The notes beneath the pieces are model-generated. The model was given only the letters and a program-made list of their open reading frames with translations. It did no database searches and had not been told where the DNA came from. From contig NZ_JOAG01000071.1 in the NCBI RefSeq assembly GCF_000725485.1, positions 1 through 26,076 on the forward strand: DNA of 26,076 bases, given 5' to 3'. The position numbers were made by a program, and so were the translations under genes. Each line of letters begins with the position of its first letter. Within the stretch, counting starts at the first letter, position 1. Below, in pieces: positions 14,949 to 22,223 of this stretch. Source of the stretch: Nonomuraea candida. GTDB lineage: Bacteria; Actinomycetota; Actinomycetes; Streptosporangiales; Streptosporangiaceae.

Positions 14949-15830
14949 ATGACCGCGCACAAGACCCCCGTCACCGTCATCGGCCTCGGCCCGATGGGGC
15001 AGGCTCTCGCAGCCGCCTTCCTGGCCGCCGGCCACCCGACGACGGTCTGGAACCGCACCGCGGCCAAGGCCGACGCGATCGTCGCCAAGGGCGCCGTCCT
15101 GGCCGCCTCCCCCGCCGAGGCGGCGGCCGCCAGCCCGCTGGTGATCGTCAACGTGCTCGACTACGACGCCTCGGACGCGATCCTCCTGCCGATCGCGGAC
15201 TCGTTGAAGGGCCGCACGCTGATCAACCTGACGGCCGACACTCCCGCACGCTCCCGCACCGCCGCCGCCTGGGCGGCCGAGCACGGCATCGACTACGTCG
15301 ACGGCGCGATCATGTCGCCCGCCTTCACCATCGGCACCCCGTCCGCCGTCGTGCTCTACAGCGGCTCCGAGGAGCCGTACCGTGCCCACGCCGGGACCCT
15401 GGCCGCGCTCGGCGGCTCGCACACGCACCTGGGCACCGACCCCGGCCGCGCCGCGGGCTTCGATCTGGCGCTGCTCGACATCTTCTGGAGCTCGATGTCC
15501 GGTCTCGCCCACGCCTTCGCCATGGCCAAGGCCGAAGGCATCGAGGCCGCGGACTTCGCGCCGTTCGCCCAGGGCATCATCGGCCTCCTGCCCGAGTCCG
15601 TCACCGACATGGCGGGCAAGCTCGGCAGCGGCGAGTTCACCGCCGACGTGTCCAGCATCGTCTCCAACGTGGCCACGATCGACCACATCATCCACGCCAC
15701 CCAGAGCCGCGGCATGGACCCCGGGCCGCTCGGGGCCGTCCGTCCCCTCGCCCAGGCCGTCATCGACGCGGGGCACGGCGGCGACGACATCGCCCGCCTC
15801 ACCCTGCAGTACCTGGACACCCGCTCCTGA
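14949..15830 (+). CDS. NADPH-dependent imine-reductase-like oxidoreductase (beta-hydroxyacid dehydrogenase superfamily)
   Basis: A 293-residue protein. The Rossmann start is VTVIGLGPMGQALAAAFL (GLGPMG at residues 12-17) followed by VWNRTAAKAD, whose NRT pattern favours NADP. The stretch LINLTADTPARSR, then DYVDGAIM and VLYSGSEEPY, matches imine reductases rather than 6-phosphogluconate dehydrogenases. The C-terminal half would supply the helical dimer-swapped domain that forms the active site. Likely chemistry is reduction of a cyclic imine or of a related carbonyl; the substrate is unknown. AAAGGA lies seven bases before ATG 14949, which decides the start over an in-frame ATG at 14919. It is divergent from the SARP-type regulator. 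Confidence 0.87.
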   Translation: MTAHKTPVTVIGLGPMGQALAAAFLAAGHPTTVWNRTAAKADAIVAKGAVLAASPAEAAAASPLVIVNVLDYDASDAILLPIADSLKGRTLINLTADTPARSRTAAAWAAEHGIDYVDGAIMSPAFTIGTPSAVVLYSGSEEPYRAHAGTLAALGGSHTHLGTDPGRAAGFDLALLDIFWSSMSGLAHAFAMAKAEGIEAADFAPFAQGIIGLLPESVTDMAGKLGSGEFTADVSSIVSNVATIDHIIHATQSRGMDPGPLGAVRPLAQAVIDAGHGGDDIARLTLQYLDTRS

Positions 15831-15888
15831 CCGCCCTCGCCCCGCCGCCGGCCGGGCCGCGCGGGCCTGAGCCGGCGCCGAGGCGGGA

Positions 15889-15924
15889 ACAGTGTCCACG
15901 TGGCCGACAGTGTCCACGGGGCCG
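15889..15924. repeat. 18-bp direct repeat upstream of the crotonase gene
   Basis: ACAGTGTCCACGTGGCCG (15889-15906) is followed directly by ACAGTGTCCACGGGGCCG (15907-15924), with one difference. The first copy includes the 8-bp palindrome CCACGTGG. It lies 40-75 bp before the crotonase start, where a promoter or regulator site would be expected. No -10 is obvious. Confidence 0.6.
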
Positions 15925-15965
15925 ATCGTGGTCACGCGGCCTGCGAGAGCAACGGGAGCCCGCCC

Positions 15966-16736
15966 ATGAACCTCGATCATGTACTGGTCAACCGCGACGA
16001 GGACTTCGTGACGATCACGATGAACCGGCCGCAGCGGCGCAACGCCCTGTCTCTGGCCCACCTGCGTGATCTGATCAGCGCGTTCGGCGCCGCCGGCGAC
16101 AGCGACGCCTCAGGGATCATCCTGGCCGGGGCCGGCCCGGTCTTCTGCGCCGGTCACGACTTCGCCGACGTCGCCGAGGCCGACACGGAGGCCGTACGCA
16201 CCCTCCTGGACACCTGCCTCCGGCTCATGGAACTGATCGAGTCGGTGCCGCAGCCCGTCGTCGCCCGGGTCCACGGCCTGGCCACGGCGGCGGGCTGCCA
16301 GCTGGTCGCCACCTGCGACCTCGCCGTGGCCGCCGACTCCGCCGGCTTCGCCGCGCCCGGCGGGAAAGGCGGCTGGTTCTGCCACACCCCCATGGTCGCC
16401 ATCGCCCGGAACATCGGCCGCAAGCGCGCCGCCGAGCTGGCCTACACCGGTGACACCATCACCGCCGCGCAGGCTCTCGACTGGGGGCTGGTCAACCGGG
16501 TGGCGCCGGCCGCGGAGCTGGACTCCGCCGTGCTCGACCTGCTCGGCCGGGCCACGCGCGGCAGCCGCGCCTCGAAGGCGCTCGGCAAGCGCACCCTGTA
16601 CGAGCAGCTGTCGCTGCCCCAGGCGGAGGCCTACCGGCTCGCCACCAGGGTGATGGCCGAGTCCTCGCAGTCGGCGGCGGCCCGCGAGGGCATGTCGGCG
16701 TTCCTGGACAAGCGCCCCCCGAAGTGGAGCGACTGA
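15966..16736 (+). CDS. Enoyl-CoA hydratase/isomerase family protein, ECHDC3-like, lacking both catalytic glutamates
   Basis: A 256-residue crotonase-fold protein. The oxyanion-hole segments FCAGHDFADV and HGLATAAGCQLVATCDLAVA are present. In rat enoyl-CoA hydratase the catalytic residues are Glu144 and Glu164; the aligned positions here are Gln112 and Gly132. The motif HGLATAAGCQLVATCD followed by FAAPG and GWFCHTP resembles the ECHDC3 group, whose biochemical role is poorly defined. It is probably not a beta-oxidation hydratase. ATG 15966 follows GGGAG and begins where homology starts. It may be cotranscribed with the imine-reductase-like gene 135 bp upstream. Confidence 0.88.
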   Translation: MNLDHVLVNRDEDFVTITMNRPQRRNALSLAHLRDLISAFGAAGDSDASGIILAGAGPVFCAGHDFADVAEADTEAVRTLLDTCLRLMELIESVPQPVVARVHGLATAAGCQLVATCDLAVAADSAGFAAPGGKGGWFCHTPMVAIARNIGRKRAAELAYTGDTITAAQALDWGLVNRVAPAAELDSAVLDLLGRATRGSRASKALGKRTLYEQLSLPQAEAYRLATRVMAESSQSAAAREGMSAFLDKRPPKWSD

Positions 16737-16760
16737 CGAGCCCCGGCGAGGGCCACACGG

Positions 16761-16826
16761 GACCGATCGACGCGCCCGGCCGGGGCCGCACGAGACCGAT
16801 CGACGCGCCCGGCCGGGGCCGCACGA
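16761..16826. repeat. 33-bp tandem duplication after the crotonase gene
   Basis: A 33-bp unit beginning GACCGATCGACGCGCCCGG occupies 16761-16793 and, unchanged, 16794-16826. Each copy contains GCCC-ggccg-GGGC, a short GC hairpin, so the unit may act as a terminator that has been doubled. A weaker relative lies just upstream (16740-16760). Confidence 0.85.
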
Positions 16827-16854
16827 GGGCGTCCCCCCTGCGAGGGCCGCGCGA

Positions 16855-16883
16855 TGGACGGGAGCGGGCGCCTCCCCTATAGT
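16855..16883 (+). promoter_or_regulatory. Promoter of the padR gene
   Basis: -35 TGGACG (16855-16860) and -10 TATAGT (16878-16883) are separated by 17 bp. Transcription would start near 16890, giving a leader of under 20 bases without a ribosome-binding site. The -10 overlaps the first operator dyad, as expected for autorepression. Confidence 0.65.
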
Positions 16884-16913
16884 CATGTCCATGACTAGTC
16901 ACGGGCATGACTA
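16880..16913. promoter_or_regulatory. Double PadR operator overlapping the start codon
   Basis: TAGTCATG-tc-CATGACTA (16880-16897) is a perfect dyad, and the TAGTCA/TGACTA pair recurs with a 6-base spacer at 16896-16913. The two share two bases, and the second spans the padR ATG at 16907. Three-fold repetition of TAGTCA-type half-sites suggests cooperative binding of two dimers and tight autorepression. Confidence 0.75.
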
Positions 16914-17485
16914 AGGCGATGGCACTCCGGCACGCGGTGCTGGCGGCGCTGCTCGACGGCGAGTACAGCGGCTACCAGCTCGCCAAGATCTTCAACGTGG
17001 GCGTCGCCAACTTCTGGTACGCCGCCCCCCAGCAGCTCTATCTCGAACTGACCAAACTGGAGGCCGACGGCCTGGTGGCCGGGCGCGAGGTCGTGCAGCG
17101 GGGCCGGCCCAGCAAGCGCGTGTTCACCGTCACCGAGGCCGGGCTGGACGAGCTGGCCGCCTTCGCCGCCACCCCGGCCAAGCCCCTGCTGCTGCGCGAC
17201 GACCTGGTCGTGAAGGTGCACGCCGCGGATCTGGTCGAGCCGGCCCCGGTGATCGCCCAACTGCGCGAGCGCGCCGAGGAGGCCGCCGCCAAGCTGCTCC
17301 TCTTCGAGCAGACCCTGCTGCGGCTGCGTGGTGACCTCGGCGAGGAGGAGTTCCTGCGTACCGGCGAGCGGATCGGGCCGTACCTGTCCTGCCTGGCCGG
17401 CTGCCGGCTGGAGCGGGAGATCCGCGACTGGTGCCGCCAGACCGCGCGGACCCTGGAAGAGCGGGCCGGAGGGAAGGCACGATGA
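16907..17485 (+). CDS. PadR-family transcriptional regulator
   Basis: A 192-residue PadR protein. The winged helix at residues 1-85 includes LRHAVLAALLDGEYSGYQLAKIF, then YLELTKLEADGLV and the wing RGRPSKRVFTVTEAG. The C-terminal part (residues 95-190) is the long-helix dimerisation domain of the Vir_C-like type. ATG 16907 lies inside the presumed operator and has no ribosome-binding site, so initiation is probably near-leaderless. It overlaps the esterase gene by four bases (ATGA). PadR proteins respond to phenolic or drug-like ligands; here the coexpressed esterase may alter or reflect the ligand. Confidence 0.93.
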   Translation: MTKAMALRHAVLAALLDGEYSGYQLAKIFNVGVANFWYAAPQQLYLELTKLEADGLVAGREVVQRGRPSKRVFTVTEAGLDELAAFAATPAKPLLLRDDLVVKVHAADLVEPAPVIAQLRERAEEAAAKLLLFEQTLLRLRGDLGEEEFLRTGERIGPYLSCLAGCRLEREIRDWCRQTARTLEERAGGKAR

Positions 17486-18246
17486 GATACACGCGGTATG
17501 TCGCGCTGGGCGACAGCCAGACCGAGGGGCTGGGCGACGGGGACGACGCCGCCGGCCATCGCGGGTGGGCCGATCGGCTCGCCGAGCAGCTGGCGCGCCA
17601 CAACCCGGGCCTGCTCTACGCCAACCTCGCCGTACGCGGGCGGCTGGCGGCCCAGGTCCGGGCCGAGCAGCTCGCCGCGGCGCTGGAGCTGCGGCCGGAC
17701 CTCGCCACCGTCATGGCGGGCATGAACGACCTGATCCGCCCCGGCTTCGACGCCGCGCAGGTGAGCGGCGTGCTGGAGGAGATGTTCGCGGCTCTGACAG
17801 GGGCGGGCGCGCACGTGGTGACCGTGACGTTCCCCGACATCGGGAAGATCGCGCCGCTGGCCCGGCCGCTGGTGCCGCGGGTGCTGGAGCTCAACCGGCA
17901 CATCCGCGAGGCGGCCGCCCGGCACGGGGTGATCCTGGTGGACACGTACGCGCTGGATTACGTGACCGATGCGCGCATGTGGAGCAGGGACCGCCTGCAC
18001 GCCAGCCCGATCGGGCACGCCAGGTTCGCCGCCGGGGTGGCGCACGCGCTGGGCCTGCCGGGCAGCGACGACACCTGGAGCGCGCCGCTGCCGGCGCTGC
18101 CCGCGCCGGGCGCGCTCCGCTCGGCGGCGGCCGAGGCGCGGTGGCTGGCCACGTTCGCGGGGCCCTGGGTGGCGCGACGGCTGCGCGGTCGCTCGTCGGG
18201 CGAGGGCCGTACGGCCAAACGCCCGCTGCTGACCCCGCTTCCCTGA
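17482..18246 (+). CDS. SGNH/GDSL-family esterase or lipase
   Basis: A 254-residue SGNH hydrolase without a signal peptide. Block I is ALGDSQTEGLGD with nucleophile Ser12, Block III is AGMNDLI with Asn82, and Block V is DRLHASPIGH with Asp170 and His173, so the catalytic set is complete. It starts four bases inside padR, which makes a strict two-gene operon. A roughly 50-residue proline- and arginine-rich tail follows the catalytic domain. Its final codons lie in a 14-15 bp tandem repeat that continues past the stop, so the end may be unstable. The substrate ester is unknown. Confidence 0.92.
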   Translation: MRYTRYVALGDSQTEGLGDGDDAAGHRGWADRLAEQLARHNPGLLYANLAVRGRLAAQVRAEQLAAALELRPDLATVMAGMNDLIRPGFDAAQVSGVLEEMFAALTGAGAHVVTVTFPDIGKIAPLARPLVPRVLELNRHIREAAARHGVILVDTYALDYVTDARMWSRDRLHASPIGHARFAAGVAHALGLPGSDDTWSAPLPALPAPGALRSAAAEARWLATFAGPWVARRLRGRSSGEGRTAKRPLLTPLP

Positions 18247-18271
18247 CCCCCGCTTCCCTGCCCCCGCTTCC
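18229..18271. repeat. 14-15 bp tandem repeat covering the esterase stop
   Basis: Three copies of CTGACCCCGCTTCC (18229, 18243 with one extra C, and 18258 without the A), then a fourth partial CTGA. The first copy encodes the last residues (LTPLP) and its successor supplies the TGA at 18244-18246. Confidence 0.85.
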
Positions 18272-18280
18272 CTGACGCGG

Positions 18281-18472
18281 CTAGTCGGGGGAGCGCAGGA
18301 GCATGCCCTCGATCTCGGAGCCGGCGTCGGCCGTGCACGCGAACACGCGGTTTCCGGCCCCGGGGTCGACGATGTACAAGGTCGCGCGTTTGCCGCATCT
18401 GGCGCACCAGGTGGCACGCTCGCCGCCGAGTTCGGCCAGGCCGACCTTGATCTCCGGGATAAGAAATGCCAC
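18281..18472 (-). CDS. Small protein with a CxxC pair, unknown function
   Basis: A 63-residue ORF with good third-position GC bias. It shows ATWCARCGKRATLYIV, a CxxC pair (Cys23, Cys26), and a third cysteine at residue 46 in VFACTADAG. It may be a small zinc ribbon lacking a clear fourth ligand. The start is GTG 18472 with no ribosome-binding site; TACGCT six bases upstream on the minus strand could be a leaderless -10. It converges on the esterase gene. I do not recognise a family, and it could be a chance ORF, though the cysteine spacing argues for a real gene. Confidence 0.5.
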   Translation of the reverse strand: MAFLIPEIKVGLAELGGERATWCARCGKRATLYIVDPGAGNRVFACTADAGSEIEGMLLRSPD

Positions 18473-18648
18473 GCGGTGAGCGTAGATCAGCCTGGTCGCG
18501 GCCTTCCCGGGGTGACGTGCGGTTTGGCGAAATCATGCCCCGCGGATTGTCCGGCGGGGAGGGTGCCGGGCCGGCCTGGTTCAGGGCTTGACGAGAGGGG
18601 CGTGGCAACGGCACATCCGCCCCGCCGAGGCTCAGGCGGTGAACGGAG

Positions 18649-19692
18649 TCAGACGGGCAGGAGCCGCATCAGGGCGTCGCGGGGGCCCGCCAGGTGGCCG
18701 GCGCCGGCCACGCGGGTCATCCACCGGGAGGCGGTGACGATCCGCTGGGCCGCCGGACGCCTCCTGGCGTCGTAGGCGCGCAGGGCGCGGGTGACGTCGT
18801 CCGGGTGGTCGCGCAGGCAGGCGGCGAGCTCGACCGCGTCGAGCAGCGCCTGGCAGGCGCCCTGGCCCAGGGCGGGGGTCATCGCGTGGGCGGCGTCGCC
18901 GACCAGGGCGACGTTCCCGCTGACGTACGAGGCCGGCCGCGGCGCCAGGTCGTGCACCTCGTGCCGCAGCACGGTGCCTTCGTCGGCCGCCGCGAGCACG
19001 CGCGGGATCGGGTCGTGCCAGCCGGCGTAGCGGGCCCGCAGGTCGTCGAGGGTCTCGCGGACGCCGGCGGGGGTGCGGACGGGGGCGTACCAGTTCGTGA
19101 CACCGGGCGCCTGCGGCGTCATCCCGAACATCTGGCCGCGGCCCCAGGTCTCGCCGTAGTCCCGGGGCTCGAAGCCCTCGACGACGCCGCGCCAGGCGAC
19201 GATGCCCGCGTAGCGGGGCCGGGTGGCGGTGTCGAAGAACGCCTGGCGCACCGCGCTGCGTACGCCGTCGGCCCCCACCACCAGGTCGTGGCAGGCGCGC
19301 AGCCCGGCCGGATCGGTGATCTCCATGCCGGTGCTGATCGTCGCCTCGTCCACCTCCTCCATCAGCAGCTCGATCAGCGAGACCCGCGACAACATGCGGA
19401 CGGGCGCGCCGCCCTGCCGTTCGATGCGCTCCAGGGGCAGGTCGGCCAGGCGCCGCCCGCTCGGCGTGCGGATCTGCGCGTGCCGGTAGGGGACGGTGCG
19501 CTCGCGCAGCCGTTCGCCCAGGCCGAGGCCGGCCAGGGCGGCCTGGGCGTCGGGGCGGAGCCCGAGCGCCGTGCCCTCGGCGACGACGCGCGGCCACCGT
19601 TCGAAGATCGACACCTCCCAGCCGATCCGCCGCAGGGCTATGGCGGTCGTCAGGCCGCCGATTCCGGCGCCGACGATGACGGCCTTTCTCAT
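18649..19692 (-). CDS. FAD-dependent monooxygenase, group A flavoprotein hydroxylase
   Basis: A 347-residue flavoprotein. The FAD-binding Rossmann motif is VIVGAGIGGLTTAIALRRIG (GxGxxG at residues 8-13), the DG motif is VVGADGVRSAVR (Asp142-Gly143), and the GD motif is ALVGDAAHAMTPALGQG (Gly265-Asp266). This is the set used by single-component NAD(P)H hydroxylases of aromatic or polyketide substrates. It is a little short for the group (typically about 370-400), with no thioredoxin-like C-terminal domain. ATG 19692 is where homology begins; GTG codons 12-15 bases upstream are possible. It is divergent from a TetR gene across two perfect operators and is almost certainly its target. It may inactivate the ligand that TetR senses. 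Confidence 0.92.
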   Translation of the reverse strand: MRKAVIVGAGIGGLTTAIALRRIGWEVSIFERWPRVVAEGTALGLRPDAQAALAGLGLGERLRERTVPYRHAQIRTPSGRRLADLPLERIERQGGAPVRMLSRVSLIELLMEEVDEATISTGMEITDPAGLRACHDLVVGADGVRSAVRQAFFDTATRPRYAGIVAWRGVVEGFEPRDYGETWGRGQMFGMTPQAPGVTNWYAPVRTPAGVRETLDDLRARYAGWHDPIPRVLAAADEGTVLRHEVHDLAPRPASYVSGNVALVGDAAHAMTPALGQGACQALLDAVELAACLRDHPDDVTRALRAYDARRRPAAQRIVTASRWMTRVAGAGHLAGPRDALMRLLPV

Positions 19693-19702
19693 CTTTCTCT
19701 TC

Positions 19703-19730
19703 ACCACACCTGTGGTACCACACTTGTGGT
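19703..19730. promoter_or_regulatory. Two tandem TetR operators
   Basis: ACCACACCTGTGGT (19703-19716) and ACCACACTTGTGGT (19717-19730) abut directly. Each is ACCACA-NN-TGTGGT, a perfect 6-bp dyad with a 2-base centre, and only the centres differ. They lie between the monooxygenase and tetR starts. Adjacent copies at 14-bp spacing imply cooperative binding by two dimers. Confidence 0.85.
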
Positions 19731-19759
19731 GGTCCTGTCGACGGAGACAATAGGGAGCC

Positions 19760-20347
19760 ATGGCGGAGAACAGGGATCGGCGCGACCTGCTGTGCGACGC
19801 GGCCATCGAGGTGCTGGCGGGCGAGGGCGGCAGGGGCCTGACCCACCGCGCCGTCGATCGGGCCGCCGAGCTGCCGGAGGGCACGGCGAAGAACTACTTC
19901 CCGACCCGCGACAGCCTGCTCCAGGCCACGGCCGAGCGGTGCGTGGAGCGCTACTGGAGCGAGCTCCAGCAGGCCGAGGCCCACAGCGCCGAGGAGTTGC
20001 GCGCGCTGCTGCGGGAGATGATGGACCGGGCGCTGACGGTCAACCGGTCGCGCCTGCTGGCCTACCTGGAGCTGCACGCGGAGGCCGCCAGAAACGCCCG
20101 GGTGCGGCAGACCCTGGCCCGGCTCACCCGCGCCGACCTCGACCTGCATCTGAGCGCCCAGCGGGCGGCCGGGCTGCCGGCCACCCGGCAGAGCGCCGCC
20201 GTGGTCACCCTCGCCGTCAACAGCGCGCTGACCTACCTGCTCACCCAGCCGCCCGACGTGCTCGCCTCCTACGGGCTCGACGACCTCGACGCCTTCCTCG
20301 GCCGCCTCATCGCCTCCGCCTGCCCCGGCTCCGGCCTCGCCGGCTAA
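19760..20347 (+). CDS. TetR-family transcriptional regulator
   Basis: A 195-residue regulator with a helix-turn-helix at about residues 8-52 (RRDLLCDAAIEVLAGEGG, then GLTHRAVDRAAELPEGTAKNYF). The rest is a helical domain of the TetR_C type. AGGGA lies before ATG 19760. It is divergent from the FAD monooxygenase, with two perfect adjacent palindromes between them, so autorepression and repression of the monooxygenase are likely. A GC hairpin follows 28 bp after the stop. Confidence 0.93.
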   Translation: MAENRDRRDLLCDAAIEVLAGEGGRGLTHRAVDRAAELPEGTAKNYFPTRDSLLQATAERCVERYWSELQQAEAHSAEELRALLREMMDRALTVNRSRLLAYLELHAEAARNARVRQTLARLTRADLDLHLSAQRAAGLPATRQSAAVVTLAVNSALTYLLTQPPDVLASYGLDDLDAFLGRLIASACPGSGLAG

Positions 20348-20375
20348 CGCCACTGGCCGTTCCGTCGTCGATCAA

Positions 20376-20392
20376 GCCCCCCACAAGGGGGC
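20376..20392 (+). terminator. Terminator hairpin after tetR
   Basis: GCCCCC-cacaa-GGGGGC, a 6-bp GC stem with a 5-base loop, 28 bp after the tetR stop. It marks the left edge of the lower-GC segment that follows. Confidence 0.6.
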
Positions 20393-20427
20393 GGGGCGCG
20401 CACCCCTTTCGGTAAATCTCGCCTGTT

Positions 20428-20456
20428 GTCAGCACCGGTGCTGACGTTGTGCTGAC
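20428..20456. promoter_or_regulatory. Palindrome plus half-site upstream of the XRE gene
   Basis: GTCAGCACCGGTGCTGAC (20428-20445) is a perfect 18-bp palindrome, and the half-site GTGCTGAC recurs at 20449-20456. TTGTCA overlapping its left edge (20426-20431) resembles a -35. A palindrome about 105 bp before the start of an XRE-type regulator is a reasonable autoregulatory operator. Control by another factor cannot be excluded. Confidence 0.6.
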
Positions 20457-20561
20457 CCCGTCGCGCCGGGTTTCTCTATTGGTTGGGAGTGAAGCCTCTT
20501 GGGTTCTTCACCCGTCATGGAGCCACTCCAGATGACACGCTCTTGCAGCAGGATGGGAGGC

Positions 20562-21737
20562 ATGTTGGGCGAACGACTCCAGTCCATCCGCAAACGGCGG
20601 GGCCTGAACCAGCGCGAGCTAGCCGAACGGTCTGGTGTCGCCCTTTCCCTGGTTCGCAAGGTTGAGCAAGGCGAGCGCGACAGCGTACGCATCGAGACGC
20701 TACGCAAGTGGGCCGAAGCCCTCGGAGTGACCACAACCAGCCTTCTAGAAGCTGACGAAGCCGCCCAATCGGAGAACGGGCAACCGGCCGACCTCGCGCC
20801 GCTACGGGAAGCGCTCCAGGGGAGCACCACGGATCTAGAAGATGCCCCCAGCGTGGAGGGCCTGCGATCGGCTGTGGCGGGTGCTGTGCGGCTGTACCAC
20901 GACGACCAGTATGCGGAACTTCAGACGGTCTTGCCTGTCCTGATCGGGGAAGCACAAATCCTTGTTGAGCAAGGTGAACGACCGGAAGCCCTGGCCATCC
21001 GTGCGAGAGTTCTGCAACTGGCCGGCTCGCTGGCAACACAGACCCGAGTGTTCGACGTAGCCGAGATGGCTCTTGAAGGAGCTGTAGCGGACGCGATTGA
21101 GACAGGCGACCGGATCGAAGCGGCATCGGCCGTCATCACGCTGTGCTGGTTGCTTCTGAGGGAGCGCCGTCTAGATGAGGCCCGAAGACGGGCCGTCGAC
21201 TGGGCTGACGAGATCGAACCCCGCATGTCCAGGGCGACCAACACTGAGCTTTCTGCCTGGGGATGGCTACTGCTGCGGGGTAGTGCCGCCGCGATCCGTG
21301 ACAACCGGCCGGATGAGGCTGATGACATGATGCGCCTTGCGCTGTCTGGTGCGGTCCGCATGGGCCGGGAGCATGGCAGCTACCACGAATATTTCACTAC
21401 TTTCGGACCGGCGACGGTCCAGATGAAGCGTGTAGAGAACGCGATCATTGAGGCTCAGCCCGAACGAGCCCTACAGCTTGCGCAAGAGGTACCGCCTGGT
21501 TTGAGGCCAACAAGCGATAACCGGAATCGGCATCTACTGGACGTGGCGAACGCTCGGCTCATGCTGCGCGAGTACGATAAATCTCTAGATGTCCTGGCTC
21601 GACTCTCGCGAGAAGCGCCCGAGTGGTTGCCGAATCAGCGCTATGCCAAAGACATCCTGAAAGCGATCATTGGCAAGCGCCGGACCTTGACAGAGGAGAT
21701 GCGAGCTATGGCCGATGCAGTGGGCCTTGAGCTATAA
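20562..21737 (+). CDS. XRE-family regulator with C-terminal TPR-like repeats
   Basis: A 391-residue protein. Residues 1-62 are a classic Cro/C1 helix-turn-helix (LQSIRKRRGLNQRELAERSG, then VRKVEQGERDSVRIETLRKW). The remaining 300 residues are helical and TPR-like (for example AEMALEGAVADAIETGDRIE). This layout is common in actinomycete chromosomal and integrative-element regulators that sense peptides or small molecules through the TPR part. Start choice is uncertain: ATG 20562 has GCAGG about 10 bases upstream, with in-frame ATGs at 20553, 20532 and earlier. Base use is clearly less GC-rich than in the flanking genes, a sign of acquisition. Confidence 0.88.
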   Translation: MLGERLQSIRKRRGLNQRELAERSGVALSLVRKVEQGERDSVRIETLRKWAEALGVTTTSLLEADEAAQSENGQPADLAPLREALQGSTTDLEDAPSVEGLRSAVAGAVRLYHDDQYAELQTVLPVLIGEAQILVEQGERPEALAIRARVLQLAGSLATQTRVFDVAEMALEGAVADAIETGDRIEAASAVITLCWLLLRERRLDEARRRAVDWADEIEPRMSRATNTELSAWGWLLLRGSAAAIRDNRPDEADDMMRLALSGAVRMGREHGSYHEYFTTFGPATVQMKRVENAIIEAQPERALQLAQEVPPGLRPTSDNRNRHLLDVANARLMLREYDKSLDVLARLSREAPEWLPNQRYAKDILKAIIGKRRTLTEEMRAMADAVGLEL

Positions 21738-21741
21738 GCGC

Positions 21742-21777
21742 GTGGCACTTCAGGTTGAGCCTGCATGAAAGTGCCAC
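21742..21777 (+). terminator. Terminator hairpin after the XRE gene
   Basis: A 9-bp perfect stem GTGGCACTT/AAGTGCCAC encloses an inner stem CAGG-ttgag-CCTG. It begins four bases after the XRE stop and is well placed for termination. Confidence 0.75.
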
Positions 21778-21799
21778 AGACACTCTGACCTACACTTTT

Positions 21800-21805
21800 T
21801 ACGGT
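21800..21805 (+). promoter_or_regulatory. Possible leaderless -10
   Basis: TACGGT ends seven bases before ATG 21813. The same hexamer and spacing precede the tetR ATG at 2413. It would explain the lack of a properly spaced ribosome-binding site. Confidence 0.4.
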
Positions 21806-21812
21806 TAGAGGC

Positions 21813-22223
21813 ATGAGGACGCACCCCACATGCGTAAGCGGCACGCTTTTCTGCGACCCAGTGAAGCGAGAGGCGGCGGAAGAACAAGCCGACACCCTGC
21901 GGCGGGTGATACCGCACCTACAGACCAGAGGTGTTCGCGAACAACTCATCATGGGGCCGGGCCTCGGACGATGCGCAATCACGGTCTACGGCACTAACGA
22001 GGACCTTTGGCATCAGCCGGAGATGACCATTCACGCGGACGCCGGATGGCTGGTTGCCACTGTCACGATTGGCGAGCGTTCCGGCAGCTATCTTGTCGAG
22101 CTGGCCCGCGTCGGCCCCGGCAACGAGCCAGCAGGCACACGGACTGAACTGGTGCCGTCAAGCCGGCCATACGTGGTTGCCTCGCTCGTGGTGGCACATG
22201 CGTGCGCGAGGGTGGCGGTGTGA
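21813..22223 (+). CDS. Unknown 136-residue protein in the low-GC island
   Basis: I recognise no family. The protein has two parts. The N-terminal half (REAAEEQADTLRRVIPHLQTRG) is charged and helical. The C-terminal half (WHQPEMTIHADAGWLVATVTIGERSGSYLVELARVG) looks like beta-strands of a small domain. No signal peptide or membrane helix is evident. It ends with GTGA, overlapping the next gene by four bases, so the two form an operon. The purine run AGAGG is only one base from the ATG, too close to act as a ribosome-binding site. A leaderless transcript or an internal start remains possible. Confidence 0.6.
   Translation: MRTHPTCVSGTLFCDPVKREAAEEQADTLRRVIPHLQTRGVREQLIMGPGLGRCAITVYGTNEDLWHQPEMTIHADAGWLVATVTIGERSGSYLVELARVGPGNEPAGTRTELVPSSRPYVVASLVVAHACARVAV

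Noticed and set aside
6312..16736. A single biosynthetic gene cluster from ketosynthase to crotonase
   Set aside because: No ACP, polyketide synthase, NRPS or other core enzyme is present. The genes fall into separate regulator-target modules with their own promoters and opposite directions.
15966..16736. Ordinary beta-oxidation enoyl-CoA hydratase
   Set aside because: Both catalytic glutamate positions are changed (Gln112, Gly132), and no other beta-oxidation genes are nearby.
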